From Spirogloea muscicola (taxonomy: Eukaryota; Streptophyta; Zygnematophyceae; Spirogloeales; Spirogloeaceae), in assembly GCA_009602725.1 (NCBI GenBank), contig WELB01000046.1:330738-354545 (forward strand): a DNA stretch of 23,808 nucleotides, in the 5' to 3' direction. The notes under the pieces were generated by a model. The model had not been told where the DNA came from and did no database searches. It saw nothing but the letters and a program-made list of their open reading frames with translations. The stretch's first letter is position 1. Every line of letters starts with the position of its first letter. Made by a program: the position numbers and the translations under genes. Of the stretch, positions 10,221 to 20,789 are shown in pieces.

Positions 10221-10604
10221 TTGACTGCACTCGTTGACTAGAGGTTATTGAGCGCTTACTCGCAGGAGTCATTGAGGGTTCATGCTTTCTGCACCTTTCG
10301 GCCCTTTCAGACCATGCACAACTCTTTGAAGGAAGTCTCTTCCAGTAAAGGGCTGTTGCTTGTACATTCCTTTGGGCTGGTCTGTCACAGCCACTGCATA
10401 AATCGGAAGAGCTATTTCTCTTTAGAAAGCACGGTAACATCCACATCTCGTTTGGGCTGGCCTATCAAAGCAATTTTCTCTTCTGGAAGGGTCTGTGTTA
10501 TGTTGTACTTTGGATTCCTGATTCGGAAGGACTTGGAGCTGCTGGTCGGGGGCCCCGAGACGAGACGCCGCGCCTCCGCCGGGGTTGGAGACAGCGGTTG
10601 GAGG

Positions 10605-10805
10605 CCCCACTGTCGGGAACGACGGCCGAGACGGCGGACGCTGTCTCCGAGACGCCCCGCCTGCAGCTCCCGGCCATGGCCAGGCCCCCCACCCAGGCGT
10701 CGGGCGCCCCACTGTCGGGAACGACGGCCGAGACGGTGGACGCCGTCTCCGAGACGCCGCCAGCAGCTGCCCGCCCCGCCTGCAGCTCCCGGCCATGGCC
10801 AGGAC
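10605..10805 (+). repeat. Tandem duplication at the b561 gene start
   Basis: A GC-rich unit running ACTGTCGGGAACGACGGCCG...GTCTCCGAGACG...CTGCAGCTCCCGGCCATGG occurs at 10605-10686 and 10707-10805. The second copy carries about 16 extra bases. Each copy ends in GGCCATGGCCAGG. The ATG of copy 2 (10795) is in frame with the downstream gene, while the ATG of copy 1 (10676) is in another frame and would open a competing upstream reading frame if transcribed. Confidence 0.85.
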
Positions 10806-10857
10806 CTCGCCGCCGCCGCCGCAGAGCGCCATGGCACCGCCGCCGCCGCAGAGCGCC

Positions 10858-13800
10858 ATGGCGCCGCCGNTGCTGCTGGCGGCGGCGCTGGTCGTTGTCG
10901 CGGCGCTCCTGCCTTCACCGGCGAGCGCCAACGTGCGCCTGGCGTTCCCGCCGGCGCGCGACCTCGGCGACCTGCTGGACGCGGCGACAGCGCAGCCGCC
11001 ATGCAGCGTGGTGCACACCGCGGAGAGCCCGCTGACGGCGCTGGCGGCCGGCGCGGCGCTCAACGTGACATGGAGCATGGCCGACGCGCACGCCGGCGGC
11101 TTCCGCCTTGAGCTCCTCCGCCCGCTGGCCGCCGTCCCCGGCCATGGCGGCGCCGTCCTGCGGGGCCCCGCGGAGGCCGTCGTGCTGGAGATCTTGGCGC
11201 TGGACGGCGCTGTGTCGTCCATCTATGGCCTCACCGCGCTGACCAACGCGTCCGAGCAGTCCTGGGGCGCGCTCGCCAACCCCACGGCGCAGTGGGCCCT
11301 CGTCAGCCTCCCCCCTCGCGACTGCTACGGCTGCACCATACGCCTCCTCCGGCAGGTCGGTCCGATCAGTCATGATTTAGCTATATTATATACATATAAT
11401 GTCTGACTACACTTGGATTATACCTTGATCGAGGAATCTGACGTCGATAAGATCACAGCCAGTGTGGCACATGCTTTGGATGGTATGAAGGCCGGTTAGT
11501 TTGCACAAGTCACGTTTCCGTCCCTTTTGCTTGGCTTGGCAGGCCATTGACATTGGAGGCCCGACTTACACACAGTGGAGCTGCGCTGATGTGAACATAA
11601 TGACGTCTGGGGTGAATCCATGCCACAATTGCGCGGGCAGTGATGCGCCGTGCGGCCTCTCGGCCATCAGTGACGAGTGGGAGTGCCAGTGTGCCGCGCA
11701 GGTCCGCCTTCGCATTATCGTTCCTTTCACTCCTTGATGCCTGGACTTGGCAGTGTGCATTCAGAACACATGCGCTGCAATACAAATGCTGATGGAAAGC
11801 ACTCGCAGTTGCTTTGCAAGTGAAGCTTCCAGCAAGCGGCACGTATTGTGAAAGGGAGGACGAGTGCACATCGGACCTGGACTGTGGTCCCCTCTATGGG
11901 AAGTGCATTGACATCCAGTCTACCAACTCACCGGCGAGGTACTTCAATGGCAGCTTGGTTCAGAAGCTTTGCTTATGCTTGTAATGCACGTTTCCTATGG
12001 CCCATGACAATGTGTGATCAACAGCGACATCAATTGTTTCTGGCGAGAAGCTAGGATACAAGACGTAGACTTACTGGTCAGACTGTACTCTGCAGGCAAT
12101 GCTTCTGTCAAGCTGGCTGGCACGGTTCTGGGTGTCAACTGGCATCTAATCTCACGCTTGACCAGACAGTTGACCTGGCTGCTTGGAGCCACGAGTACGC
12201 CTTCAATTACAGTGCTACTAACTACACCATCTTTTGGAACATCATCAATACGCCAATGCGTGGAACTACCATTTCAGCAGACAACCGCGAAGTCAGTGTT
12301 TGGAATTTATTCATCACCTTGTCATTAATGTGCAAAACTGCTTGCGCTTTCGTCATGTTAAGCAAGAGCCCTCAACCATCCTCGTCAATCCTAGCCTGTT
12401 CTGAAATTGGATGCGCAGAAGAATTGACAAGTATATCTGCTTGGCAGATCGAAGTAGCCATTGCAGCATATACTACAAGTTATGTAGCTGTTGGCTGGAG
12501 GCCCATAGGCCTGCCTTGGATGAATCTTCCACACACTGATCCAGCTGGTAAGTCATGCACCGAAGGATATGACAGGGCTGGCTGACGGCGCAGACTTACC
12601 TAGCATTCTCTGCAGGAGCTTCCGTAGTGGTTCGAGAGGCATCAGACAGAGTTCCCTTTTGTATTTGGTGCTGCATTTTGAGCTGCTTTTGATGACCAGA
12701 CGAGCCAGACTCAGATTTCATCTGTTTGCAGGTGCAAAAGCCATGCCCAGTGCAGCACCTAAATCTCCACCTCTGCCGACTTTTGTGGAGTCTGCTCCAG
12801 CACCAATCCCTAGCTTTGGCACCGCACCAGCACCTTCTGAACATCATGATGGTCACAGCAGCCATCGCAAGTCCACAAATACCTCGGTTCATCACGATCT
12901 CCCCAGGGGAGGCCGCATGATATGGCCAAGTCACCACAGCAACGTGGTCAGCACCCTCTTTTCGTACTTAGCCTATGTAAACGCCATCATGACCTTCATT
13001 GTCCATCTCATCACGCTTCATCTACTTAGCTATCTACTTATTGTTGTGAATGTGCGCTGGTTTGCACAGGAACCAGGCATTTGCCACCTGGGAGACACCT
13101 GCTTTCTGCCGAAGGACCAGCTGAGGCCCCAAGTAGTCAGGCAACGCACCCGCACCAGAAAGCTCCAAGGTCGAGGTCACCAACGGCAGTTGGCAAACAG
13201 AGCCCTCAACCCTCTCGCCCTTCTCCATCAGCAAGAGGAACCACAGACGCTTCAGGCAGAAGCCACAGGGGACAGCCTGGTCGAAAAGCATCACCACCGC
13301 CACCAGCTTCTGCTCACCAGCCTCCGCGCAACATCGTGGAAAGTCCAAGACCTCCCAAAGTACATCCACCTAAGGCAGCAAGCAAGTCCAAGCAAAAGGG
13401 TCAAGAGAGATTTCACTCCTCGCCTCCTTATAGATCTCGACCAGCATCCCTACAAGTGGAGCCGTGGACTTATCCAGCAGATGTAAGAGAACACCCATAG
13501 GTAGTCATGTATATGCAATGGTTCATCATTTCATTCATTCATAACGTATCAGTGGCAGAAGCGTTTCCAGCTTGCATGATATCCATGTTTGAATGTTATG
13601 TGGTACCTACTCCAGAAGCAGTACACATGCAGATAGTGTGCAGCGACTTCTATTCTTGATGTGAATCGACGAAATGTTACCCACATCTCAGTCAGCAATT
13701 CTAGCGATACTGAGTAGAGAATCATGTGGCTACTGAGTGCAGCACAAAGGGGACATGCCTGCCATGTATCTGCAAGACATGACAATCGCAACAGCCAGGG

Positions 13801-16800
13801 GCAATTATTACCGCATCCAGGTACCTATGCTTATTCCATATCAGAATATGCACGGCACAAACTGGGACAAAGCGCTTGATGCTTACCTGTTCCACTGCAT
13901 TCAGTTGTACTTGTTTGGGAGAGCCAATTCGCTTGTGGCCCTTTACATGTCACACTAAAGTAGGACACTGAGCAACTATCCATCTATACATTGCAAGCCT
14001 GTTTTTTGCTTCAGGGTTCATGATTTAGTACTGTTCTTGAGCAAGTAGATACAAAAGACATAATTTGTCAGTACTGAAGATTGCCGGAAAAGGGAGCTCA
14101 TCATCCAGCCTTGTACCATGTGTAGGATGCTTGGACAACTCCAAGTCATGCAACCCCTATACCAGACACTAAGCTTGGAGGGACAAATGACATTCTCGAT
14201 GCAACAGGTCATGAAGAGCCAGATGGGATGACCTTCGTCAAATTCAGGAGACCTTTCATGCCAACAGATACAGGTCTGTAAGTGACTCTGGAAGAACATG
14301 TGCTCCAGACTTTGAGCTTATGCTTGATAGATAGAAGAAATGATCTTAGAGAAGAATGCAAGCTACAAAGTCATCACCATTATATGCAGTCCTCGAGCTT
14401 TCCCCAACCCCACGGCAATACTAGGCTCGTCATCGTATGGTAAGTGGGAGGCTGATGTACATAAGAACCACAAAGACCATGTCCTTAACAAGGCTAAGAA
14501 GCACGGTGTATGCTTGGTGCTTTGCATGCTTATACAATGTCATTCTTGCAGATGTAGACTATCAAATCAGGGATATGGACTTCACTTTGGTGTGGGCAAG
14601 GGGACAAGCTCCAGGCAATGTGGACAGTACTGGCCTCGGCAACAACGCTGCAACACAGTACTTGAAGGAGGAGGCAGCAGCATTCTATAGGCCTGATGAA
14701 CTCAAGTACCATGGAAGGGAAAATGCAGGTAGTAGACATAAACACCAGCCTCATGTTTGTTGCAAGAACAGGTTGTCGAAAAGTCCTTAGTAAAGTTCCT
14801 GCATCACAGACATGGCAGAGGAAAGCTCCACACATCCATGTCATGAAAGAGCAATTGGCACAGCAACCTTCGGGAAATTGATCAAAACCTGGTCTGCAGT
14901 CCTCACAATCGGTGACTGAATGTGCAAATTGTTTGCCAATGTGGCTGGTCAGGAAGCTTCGGAAATGTGAACTTGATTCTGGGTGCTTCTACCTTAGATG
15001 GAAAAGGCTGTGGTGCTCCAAGTCTACCAGGCTACACATGCTCATTCACGCCTGCTGGAAGCAAGTCAGTTGGTAATAGTTGCAGAAATCTGGTCAGACA
15101 ATGGTCGCGAGCATAGTATGAATTTCAGTGGCTGGTTATATTTTGTCAGATGCTTTCTACTAAGGTAGTGATTATGAACAGTGATTAAACTTGACTCACA
15201 TTGATGCTCTATATTCCTGCAGAACAAAGATAAACTGGAGGTTGAGGGCAATCTCTGTCGAATTTGCGCTCCAAGCGAAGACGAAAGGCTGGGTTGCGCT
15301 TGGTTTCTCTCCGGATGGCAAGATGGTTGGCAGCGACGCCATTGTCGGGTTTGCTGACAGTCAGAACGTGCTAAGAAAGGACGCCAGCAGCTCCCTGGGT
15401 ACTGTCAGCGTGTACAAACTGACTGGGTACAGTCTATCACAAGTGGTGGCCCAACCAAATCTGCAAGTGGAGAATGCAAGTGCTGTGTACGTCAACAAGA
15501 CAACAATTCTGAGGTAGGCCTTCGAACATTTTCATCACACAGAAGACTCTGCTCTTGCTTTCTCAGCATCAATCCTCCACCTTAGGAACCTTCACTGGTC
15601 ATTTATCCAGTTTGGAGCTTGCTGGCTTACCCCCTACGTGGATAGAGGACTTGCTTTTTTCTGCTTAGCCTTCACAAGATAGCTGAGGGCTGCGGTCCTG
15701 TGGACAATGGGTATGGTGTAGGTTTGCCAGAAACTATACTGGAGGAAATGTGAATATAAGTGTTGGTGCTGACAAGGGACTACATATCATCTGGGCCACG
15801 TCCTCCAAGAACTCCAATTTACTCAGCAATCACTACTTGAAAAACAGGTATCTCCAACATTGTACCTGCATTTGGGTCTCTTATAGTCCTTTGACACGTG
15901 CACGAGCTTACTGTTCTGAACTGCCGCCTGATCAATAATCTAGTCAACACGCTTATGAACAGGGGTTCCGTCAATCTTAGTCTTGCAAGCGGCAGAGGCA
16001 AGTCTGCTGGTAATCTGCTGGGCTGGTACCAGCTTCATCTCTGGTTCCTATCTGCAGCATTGGCCATCGTGCTCCCGTTCTCAGTGATATGTGCCAGGTG
16101 CCTTTCCTCCCTTCACCTATGCGAAGTGGTCATGAGGTCACAGCTCCAGGTTGCCTTGCCAGCATAAAAGCTCCATTCCTTATGCACTGAGCAGAGACCT
16201 TGCATAGTGCCTGTATCACTGAGACGGTGGAGTGACACACGTAACAAGTGAAACGGTCGCCTTTGAGCAATCAATGCCATCCCTGACTTGACACTCATGT
16301 CTTCAGGCTTGCGACCTTGTGCCCACCGTTGAAGTCGCAGTTCTTCGGCGCCATGCACATATTGACTTCGCTGATGGGGTTGGCCTTGGTGATTATCGGA
16401 GCTTTGATAGCTTTCACGAAGTTCATCAGCAGACCACTAGACGCTTTTACGACACTCCACGGCATGTCCAGTTGTGCAGTTCTGGTGCTACTTCTTTTTG
16501 AAGTACTCACTGGGGTATTCTGCAAACCCCGCATTTCCTTCCACGGCGGCAATCTCTGTGGGTACTCACACAAATTTGCCGGCATTGCCATTATCATCAT
16601 AGCAGCAGCTTCGTCATTCCTGGGTTTCCAAAGATACGCACACCTGACAGGCGCCTCGGTCATGGTAAGAAGCCACGCCCATCTCTCAATTGCATATGTC
16701 TCGATTCCACTTATGCATCATGTTAGCTTATGCATGCCACTTACTTCGCCGTCAAGACACCGCTAATCGACTGACATAATTATGACCTGACACATGCTGG

Positions 16801-17563
16801 CAGCTATTCGTAGTCATCTATGGAGTGTGTGTGGTATTCTTTTTGTTCCTCTACTTGCTCCTCCAATGTGCCGTTCCTTACGATGCTAAGACAAGGCTGG
16901 TTGCCAAGGACTACGATATTGTCAAAGCCTCAAAGAGAAAGGCCCTCGCCGGCAGAGGCTGGCCTCCGCCGAATGTCGTCTGGCCTCCAACTCCACCCAA
17001 AGATGATGCGCAAGACAGCCCAGACTCAGGTGGTTTGCAGCCATGCTACATGCTTGTAACTTTTCTTTGTCGCTGACTAGCTGTACTGCTTGTTGACTTA
17101 CTTCCGATCTTTGTCCTTTACTACAGGAACTTTGGCAAGGCCGTTGATACCAGCCACAGCTGTCGTTAGTAGCAACTTGCGCGAACAGTCCCCATGCCAC
17201 GATACGGTCCTACCTCCGCCCAGCCCTCGGCCAGACACAGATGTCCAAGTTGTGACCACAAGGGTGCGCAACGGCCTCCATGGGGCTACAACTGCGGCTG
17301 AGGAGAGCCCGTGGAACTCAATGCAGGAGGTCCAAACCTTTGTGCTGCCACGCCCGCCGCTGCCATTACCCAGCGATGTGGGCAATGCAGCTGCTGGAAG
17401 GCAGCACCCGGTGTTACTATCGCCGCGCCTGAAGAGCAGGCCGCCAACTCTCAGCGAGATCACTCAGGACGTTGAGGTGATGGAGCCGCCACCCAAAGCT
17501 AGGCGTCAGCCTCTCAAGACGGTGGCAGATTTTGACCATGCTGCGCAGTATAGCTCGGCTTGA
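10858..17563 (+). CDS. LPMO-like/EGF/double-DOMON/cytochrome b561 membrane redox protein
   Basis: Seventeen exons: 10858-11355, 11543-11701, 11826-11938, 12096-12291, 12448-12547, 12732-12929(?), 13070(?)-13482, 13743-13820, 14126-14273, 14552-14728, 14953-15064, 15223-15513, 15722-15847, 15963-16097, 16307-16664, 16804-17029, 17127-17563. That is 1255 codons with stop; ATGs at 10795 and 10831 are alternative starts. Residues: signal peptide 1-24; LPMO-like domain 25 to about 219 (FPPAR, HAGGFRLELL, DCYGCTIRL, WSCADVNI); EGF-like module about 210-270 (CFCQAGWHGSGC); DOMON 1 about 273-690 (YVAVGW, QDMTIATARG, LVWARGQ, YHG), with a Pro/Ser/Lys-rich insertion at about 356-559; DOMON 2 about 711-880 (WVALGFSPDG, IIWA); b561 about 885-1065, with four helix histidines (YQLHLW, GAMHIL, TLHGMS, YSHKF); Pro-rich tail. 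In this family b561 hemes carry electrons across the membrane, usually from ascorbate, to DOMON heme. Only the exon 6/7 junction is uncertain. Confidence 0.88.
12732..13482 (+). other. Pro/Ser/basic insertion inside DOMON 1 (exons 6-7)
   Basis: Between the DOMON strand ending GWRPIGLPWMNLPHTDPAG and the strand beginning QDMTIATARGNYYRIQ lie two exons of low complexity: first Ala/Pro/Ser/His (APAPIPSFGTAPAPSEHH), then Pro/Ser/Arg/Lys (SPPPPASAHQPPRN). Related proteins, as I recall, join these strands by a short loop. The acceptor at 13070 and donor at 13483 (GTAAGA) fit the frame. The donor of the first part is unclear: 12930 (GTCACC) keeps phase, while 12964 and 12977 look better as sites but need another acceptor. 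A disordered, extracellular, possibly glycosylated loop is my inference. Confidence 0.6.
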
Positions 17564-19404
17564 GCAATGACCTGGTGCTCATTTTGGTACGATATCTCGG
17601 CATTTATCGTGATCTTTGGCACCAATTATGCACCCTGCTTGACATTGGCGCTAACCTTGGAACCCGTTCTCTGGTATACTGATCGTGAGCTTTGAGCGTC
17701 TTCTTAAGAGGCAGCCGAAGCCCTCTCTCTACTGCTGGTCAAGCTCCCTTCTCTTGGTGCAGTGCTGTCATAGAGCACAAGAGATGCTGGATCCTGAAGC
17801 TGCACCATAAGTACATTATGCATGATGCAGAATCGGCCGCTGCAAGCGACCTCTTGCTGCAAGATATGACTTTACGTTCACCTCGTCTGTGTATGCCACT
17901 TGCCGAACGGCTCTGACTAATATAGTGCAAATCTTTAATTCTCATCACCTATGCATATACAACCTCAAAGAAGTATGCAGGATGCACAACGCACTTGACG
18001 CCTGTCAGGCAGAAGCATGACGTGTAGTCTGTCCTAGTTATGCTGCCGCTTCATCAAGAAGGCAATGCTGATTGCTGTTGGACTTGCTTGCATATCTGTG
18101 ACCGCTGAGCCCAAGGAGGAACCCACAGTTAAGGTTGACAAAACACAAACTCCAAACTTGAACATGGGTGTCATGCAACACCTTCATCCAGCCATCATGA
18201 TTGGCAATCCTGGCCGATAGGTCCCAATCATCATGTAGATATCTGCAACTATGTAGCACAGTCACCACACGCCAGCCTGCTAGTTTCGCTCAGACGGCCG
18301 TGGCTGCAGGGTTTGTCTGCTTTGCGTCCCGTCTGCGCCCATCAATCGCATCGTCGTCGAGTTTGTCGGGGATGCCGACTCCCCCATCACCGAAGGTATC
18401 CTCCAAATTCCCTTGCCAGTAACAAAGATGGATCTGCATCAGGGGAAATTCCAGTTGTCAAGCTGAGCCAACAAGAGAGTGCTGACAAGATAATATACTT
18501 GCAAGTGGTTTTCGCTTCAGCTTTTCGTTCCCTTCAATCCCACTATTTCCATTTCAAAACATGCGTGATCCTGCTGCGGACTAGCTATGCTTAAAAGGCG
18601 TGCTACATTGCAACACGGCTAGTGAGCATCCTTTCTCTGACTATCGAGTTTCCTCGTATGTTTCTTGTCCAACGGGAGAGCTTCTTGTGCATGCTCATCA
18701 CCAATTGCTGTAATAGTAAGTCATAATTAGCACCTCGTCCTTGTCAATGGTCACAGCAGGCCCAAGGCTTAGGGCTAAATTTGCAAGGATCTGCATGCAC
18801 TCTCGTGCTGAGCATCGGCTGAGCTCGACATGGCAGATGCGCGAGAATGCTGAAAGACTTGACAATCATGGGCGTCACTAGCAGCTTAATATGTAGTGCA
18901 CTGCCTGTTGCCAAGGCCTAAGTTGAAGCTGCGACAGCCTGTCATCGCTGGTGCCCTGAGGCCTTGTTCGTTGGTAGTCATGTCAAGTCTGCCAGGATAT
19001 GAAGCTCACCGAATCGGCTGCTCTTGGCGGCGAGGTTCCAGTAAAGCAGCCCTGCCACCACGATTGCCGCACCGGATGCGAGGCTCTGCTTGATGCGCGT
19101 GCGCCCCGCCGCGCTCAGGCTGCTCCAGCTTTCCATGTGAGCCGGCGGCTGGATGGCCAGCTAGTTACGTGCACGGGGCGTCATGGAGCCACAGCTGCAA
19201 CTGTGCATACGGCTGCTAGAGGTGCAGAATGTGCCAGAGAAACGTGTCTGATTACACTGAGGCAAAGTAGGGCTACAGCATTCAGGGACAGTGTAGCGCA
19301 GATAGCTGCTCCCAGCCATGTGCTGAAGGTGTCACCTGCTGACATCTCGGGAGGCTGTGCTTGTAAGTGGCCAGTCCAGGGAGAACACATCGCAACGAGT
19401 ACAA

Positions 19405-19495
19405 CAATGAGAGAGGACGCGCGGTGCGCATGAACTGAAAGAATGGCCAATCTAAGCCAAAACACTGATCAGGCAATACACTGTAAAGCGGTCTC
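19405..19495 (+). repeat. Dispersed repeat, copy B (partner at 5930-6030)
   Basis: GGTGCGCATGA, GGCCAAT, TAAGCCAA, TCAGGCAA and TAAAGCG occur in the same order as in the copy near 5930. The sequence before it (AGAGGACGCG, versus AGAAGGCGCG) also matches. No protein remnant is recognisable after this copy. Confidence 0.55.
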
Positions 19496-20004
19496 GAGAA
19501 GGGCGGTGGCTATATGCATGATCAGCTCAAAGAAGAGGACGGACGAGTTCGTTAGATTCGAGAGAGTAGCTTCTACCCGGGATGCAATGCTGGCATTAGC
19601 AGATTTTGGACAAATAGTAGGAGGAACGGAATGGGAGGGCGGAAGGCCCTCCATGCCCGGCCTTGAAGGCCGCCAGATCGACGGATCGTGCGGCGGCTGC
19701 GCAGCTGGGCGCCCGGGCATGCATGCATGGCCCTGGCTGCGAGCTGCACGGCCGTTCGGACCTTGCCCGCCGGCGTTTCTCTTCCTCCCCTCCTCAGCTC
19801 ATCTTACTTCCTATTGTTGACATGGGGGTCTCAAGAGCGCCCTGTCTGCCTAGCCTGTAACTCCAAATCCTTTTATTATGAGCACATTCTGTATGCACCT
19901 GGCTGGCTATTACAGCCGCTCTATCAGCAGCCGCATTCTTCCTCGGGGCCATGAATTGTGATTTGGTCTTTGAGGGCAAGCCTGTACTTTAAGGAGCATG
20001 TTCA

Positions 20005-20041
20005 GGACGGGGACCCATGTATCAAGACGGGGACCCATGTA
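20005..20041. repeat. Two-copy tandem repeat of about 20 bases
   Basis: GACGGGGACCCATGTA occurs twice in succession, each copy preceded by AG or AA. No function is evident. Confidence 0.75.
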
Positions 20042-20217
20042 AGCGGGGACAAACAGACTCCTGAAAACTCTCAGAATATCATCTGCGCCTCTGGCTTGGC
20101 CTTCAGTCTCTCAGCCACGAGATGAGCGTCTCATGCTGTTCCTCCTCAAAGCTTGCTATGAAGATGAGTGCCTCTGGTCACAGACGGCGGCTAAGAGAGG
20201 CCAGAGAGAGAGGGAGG

Positions 20218-20221
<4 letters not shown>

Positions 20222-20310
<89 letters not shown>
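20222..20310. repeat. (GA)n microsatellite with undetermined base
   Basis: An almost pure GA dinucleotide tract of about 89 bases ends at an N (20311). Array length is likely unreliable because such tracts collapse or break in short-read assembly. GA tracts near plant-type promoters can bind GAGA-type factors; this one lies about 480 bases upstream of the small membrane-protein gene. Confidence 0.95.
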
Positions 20311-20410
20311 NAGTGGGGGTGGCCACAGAGCTGAGGTCTAGAGAGAGACAGGCAAGGAAACAGAAGGCAAGGAGGTTTAGGTTCTCTTTCTCTCAAAAGA
20401 CAGAGAGAAG

Positions 20411-20411
<1 letters not shown>

Positions 20412-20467
<56 letters not shown>

Positions 20468-20501
20468 ACAGACAGAGAGGGGGGGGGTGGGGGGTGGGGG
20501 G
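20412..20501. repeat. Second (GA)n tract followed by a G-run
   Basis: About 50 bases of GA repeat (20412-20462) are followed by a short GACAGG-type stretch and then by G-runs (20479-20501) broken by single T residues. Several runs of four or more G in a row could form a G-quadruplex on this strand. It lies about 290 bases before the start codon at 20790. Confidence 0.9.
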
Positions 20502-20789
20502 TTGGATGATTACAACAGGGAAAGAGGGGGCAGAAAGGGCGGAGGCTTCACCCAACTCGCTCCGCCTTGCTAGCCCGTGCTTCGAGTGCGGACTAGCTGC
20601 GTGCAGCCCTTGAGGTTGCGGCCTAGTTGAGCTTGGGCGCAGACCTCCTTTACTGACTGCCGCTCTACGCGTCTCTCACCAGCCACCTACCGCAGCGCCA
20701 GTCAAGCCAGCTACAGCGGCTTTGGTCCTTGACAAGACGGGACGCAAGGAGCCGTTTGCATAGCAGAAGGCTTACCATCAGGCTTCTCC

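Larger units (their letters stand above)
17564..20215. other. Spacer without a supported gene
   Basis: No open frame here is convincing. One stretch at about 18320-18460 (plus) reads PINRIVVEFVGDADSPITEG and continues ILQIP, which looks protein-like, but it has no start, clear splice partners or recognised family. A second copy of a dispersed repeat lies at about 19405-19495. A GC-rich patch at 19640-19790 gives no recognisable protein. A small direct duplication (AGGACGGGGACCCATGTA) lies at about 20005-20041. Confidence 0.5.

Noticed and set aside
10585-10794. In-frame extension upstream of the b561 start
   Set aside because: It is open only because of GC bias, contains no suitable Met of its own before 10795, and encodes the DNA tandem duplication rather than a domain.
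12014-12328. A 104-residue frame through the EGF/DOMON exon
   Set aside because: The adjacent frame, entered from the TGCAG acceptor at 12095, gives the Cys-rich EGF end and DOMON start and keeps intron phase; this frame does not.
14772-14880. Possible extra exon after GAACAG at 14771
   Set aside because: It would lead to a stop codon. Splicing from 14728 to 14953 instead gives YHGRENAGSFGNVNLILGA, which fits the DOMON pattern and phase.
20122-20573. Long Glu/Arg- or Ser/Leu-repeat open frames over the GA tracts
   Set aside because: They are pure translation of dinucleotide repeats, with no start context, domains or splice signals.
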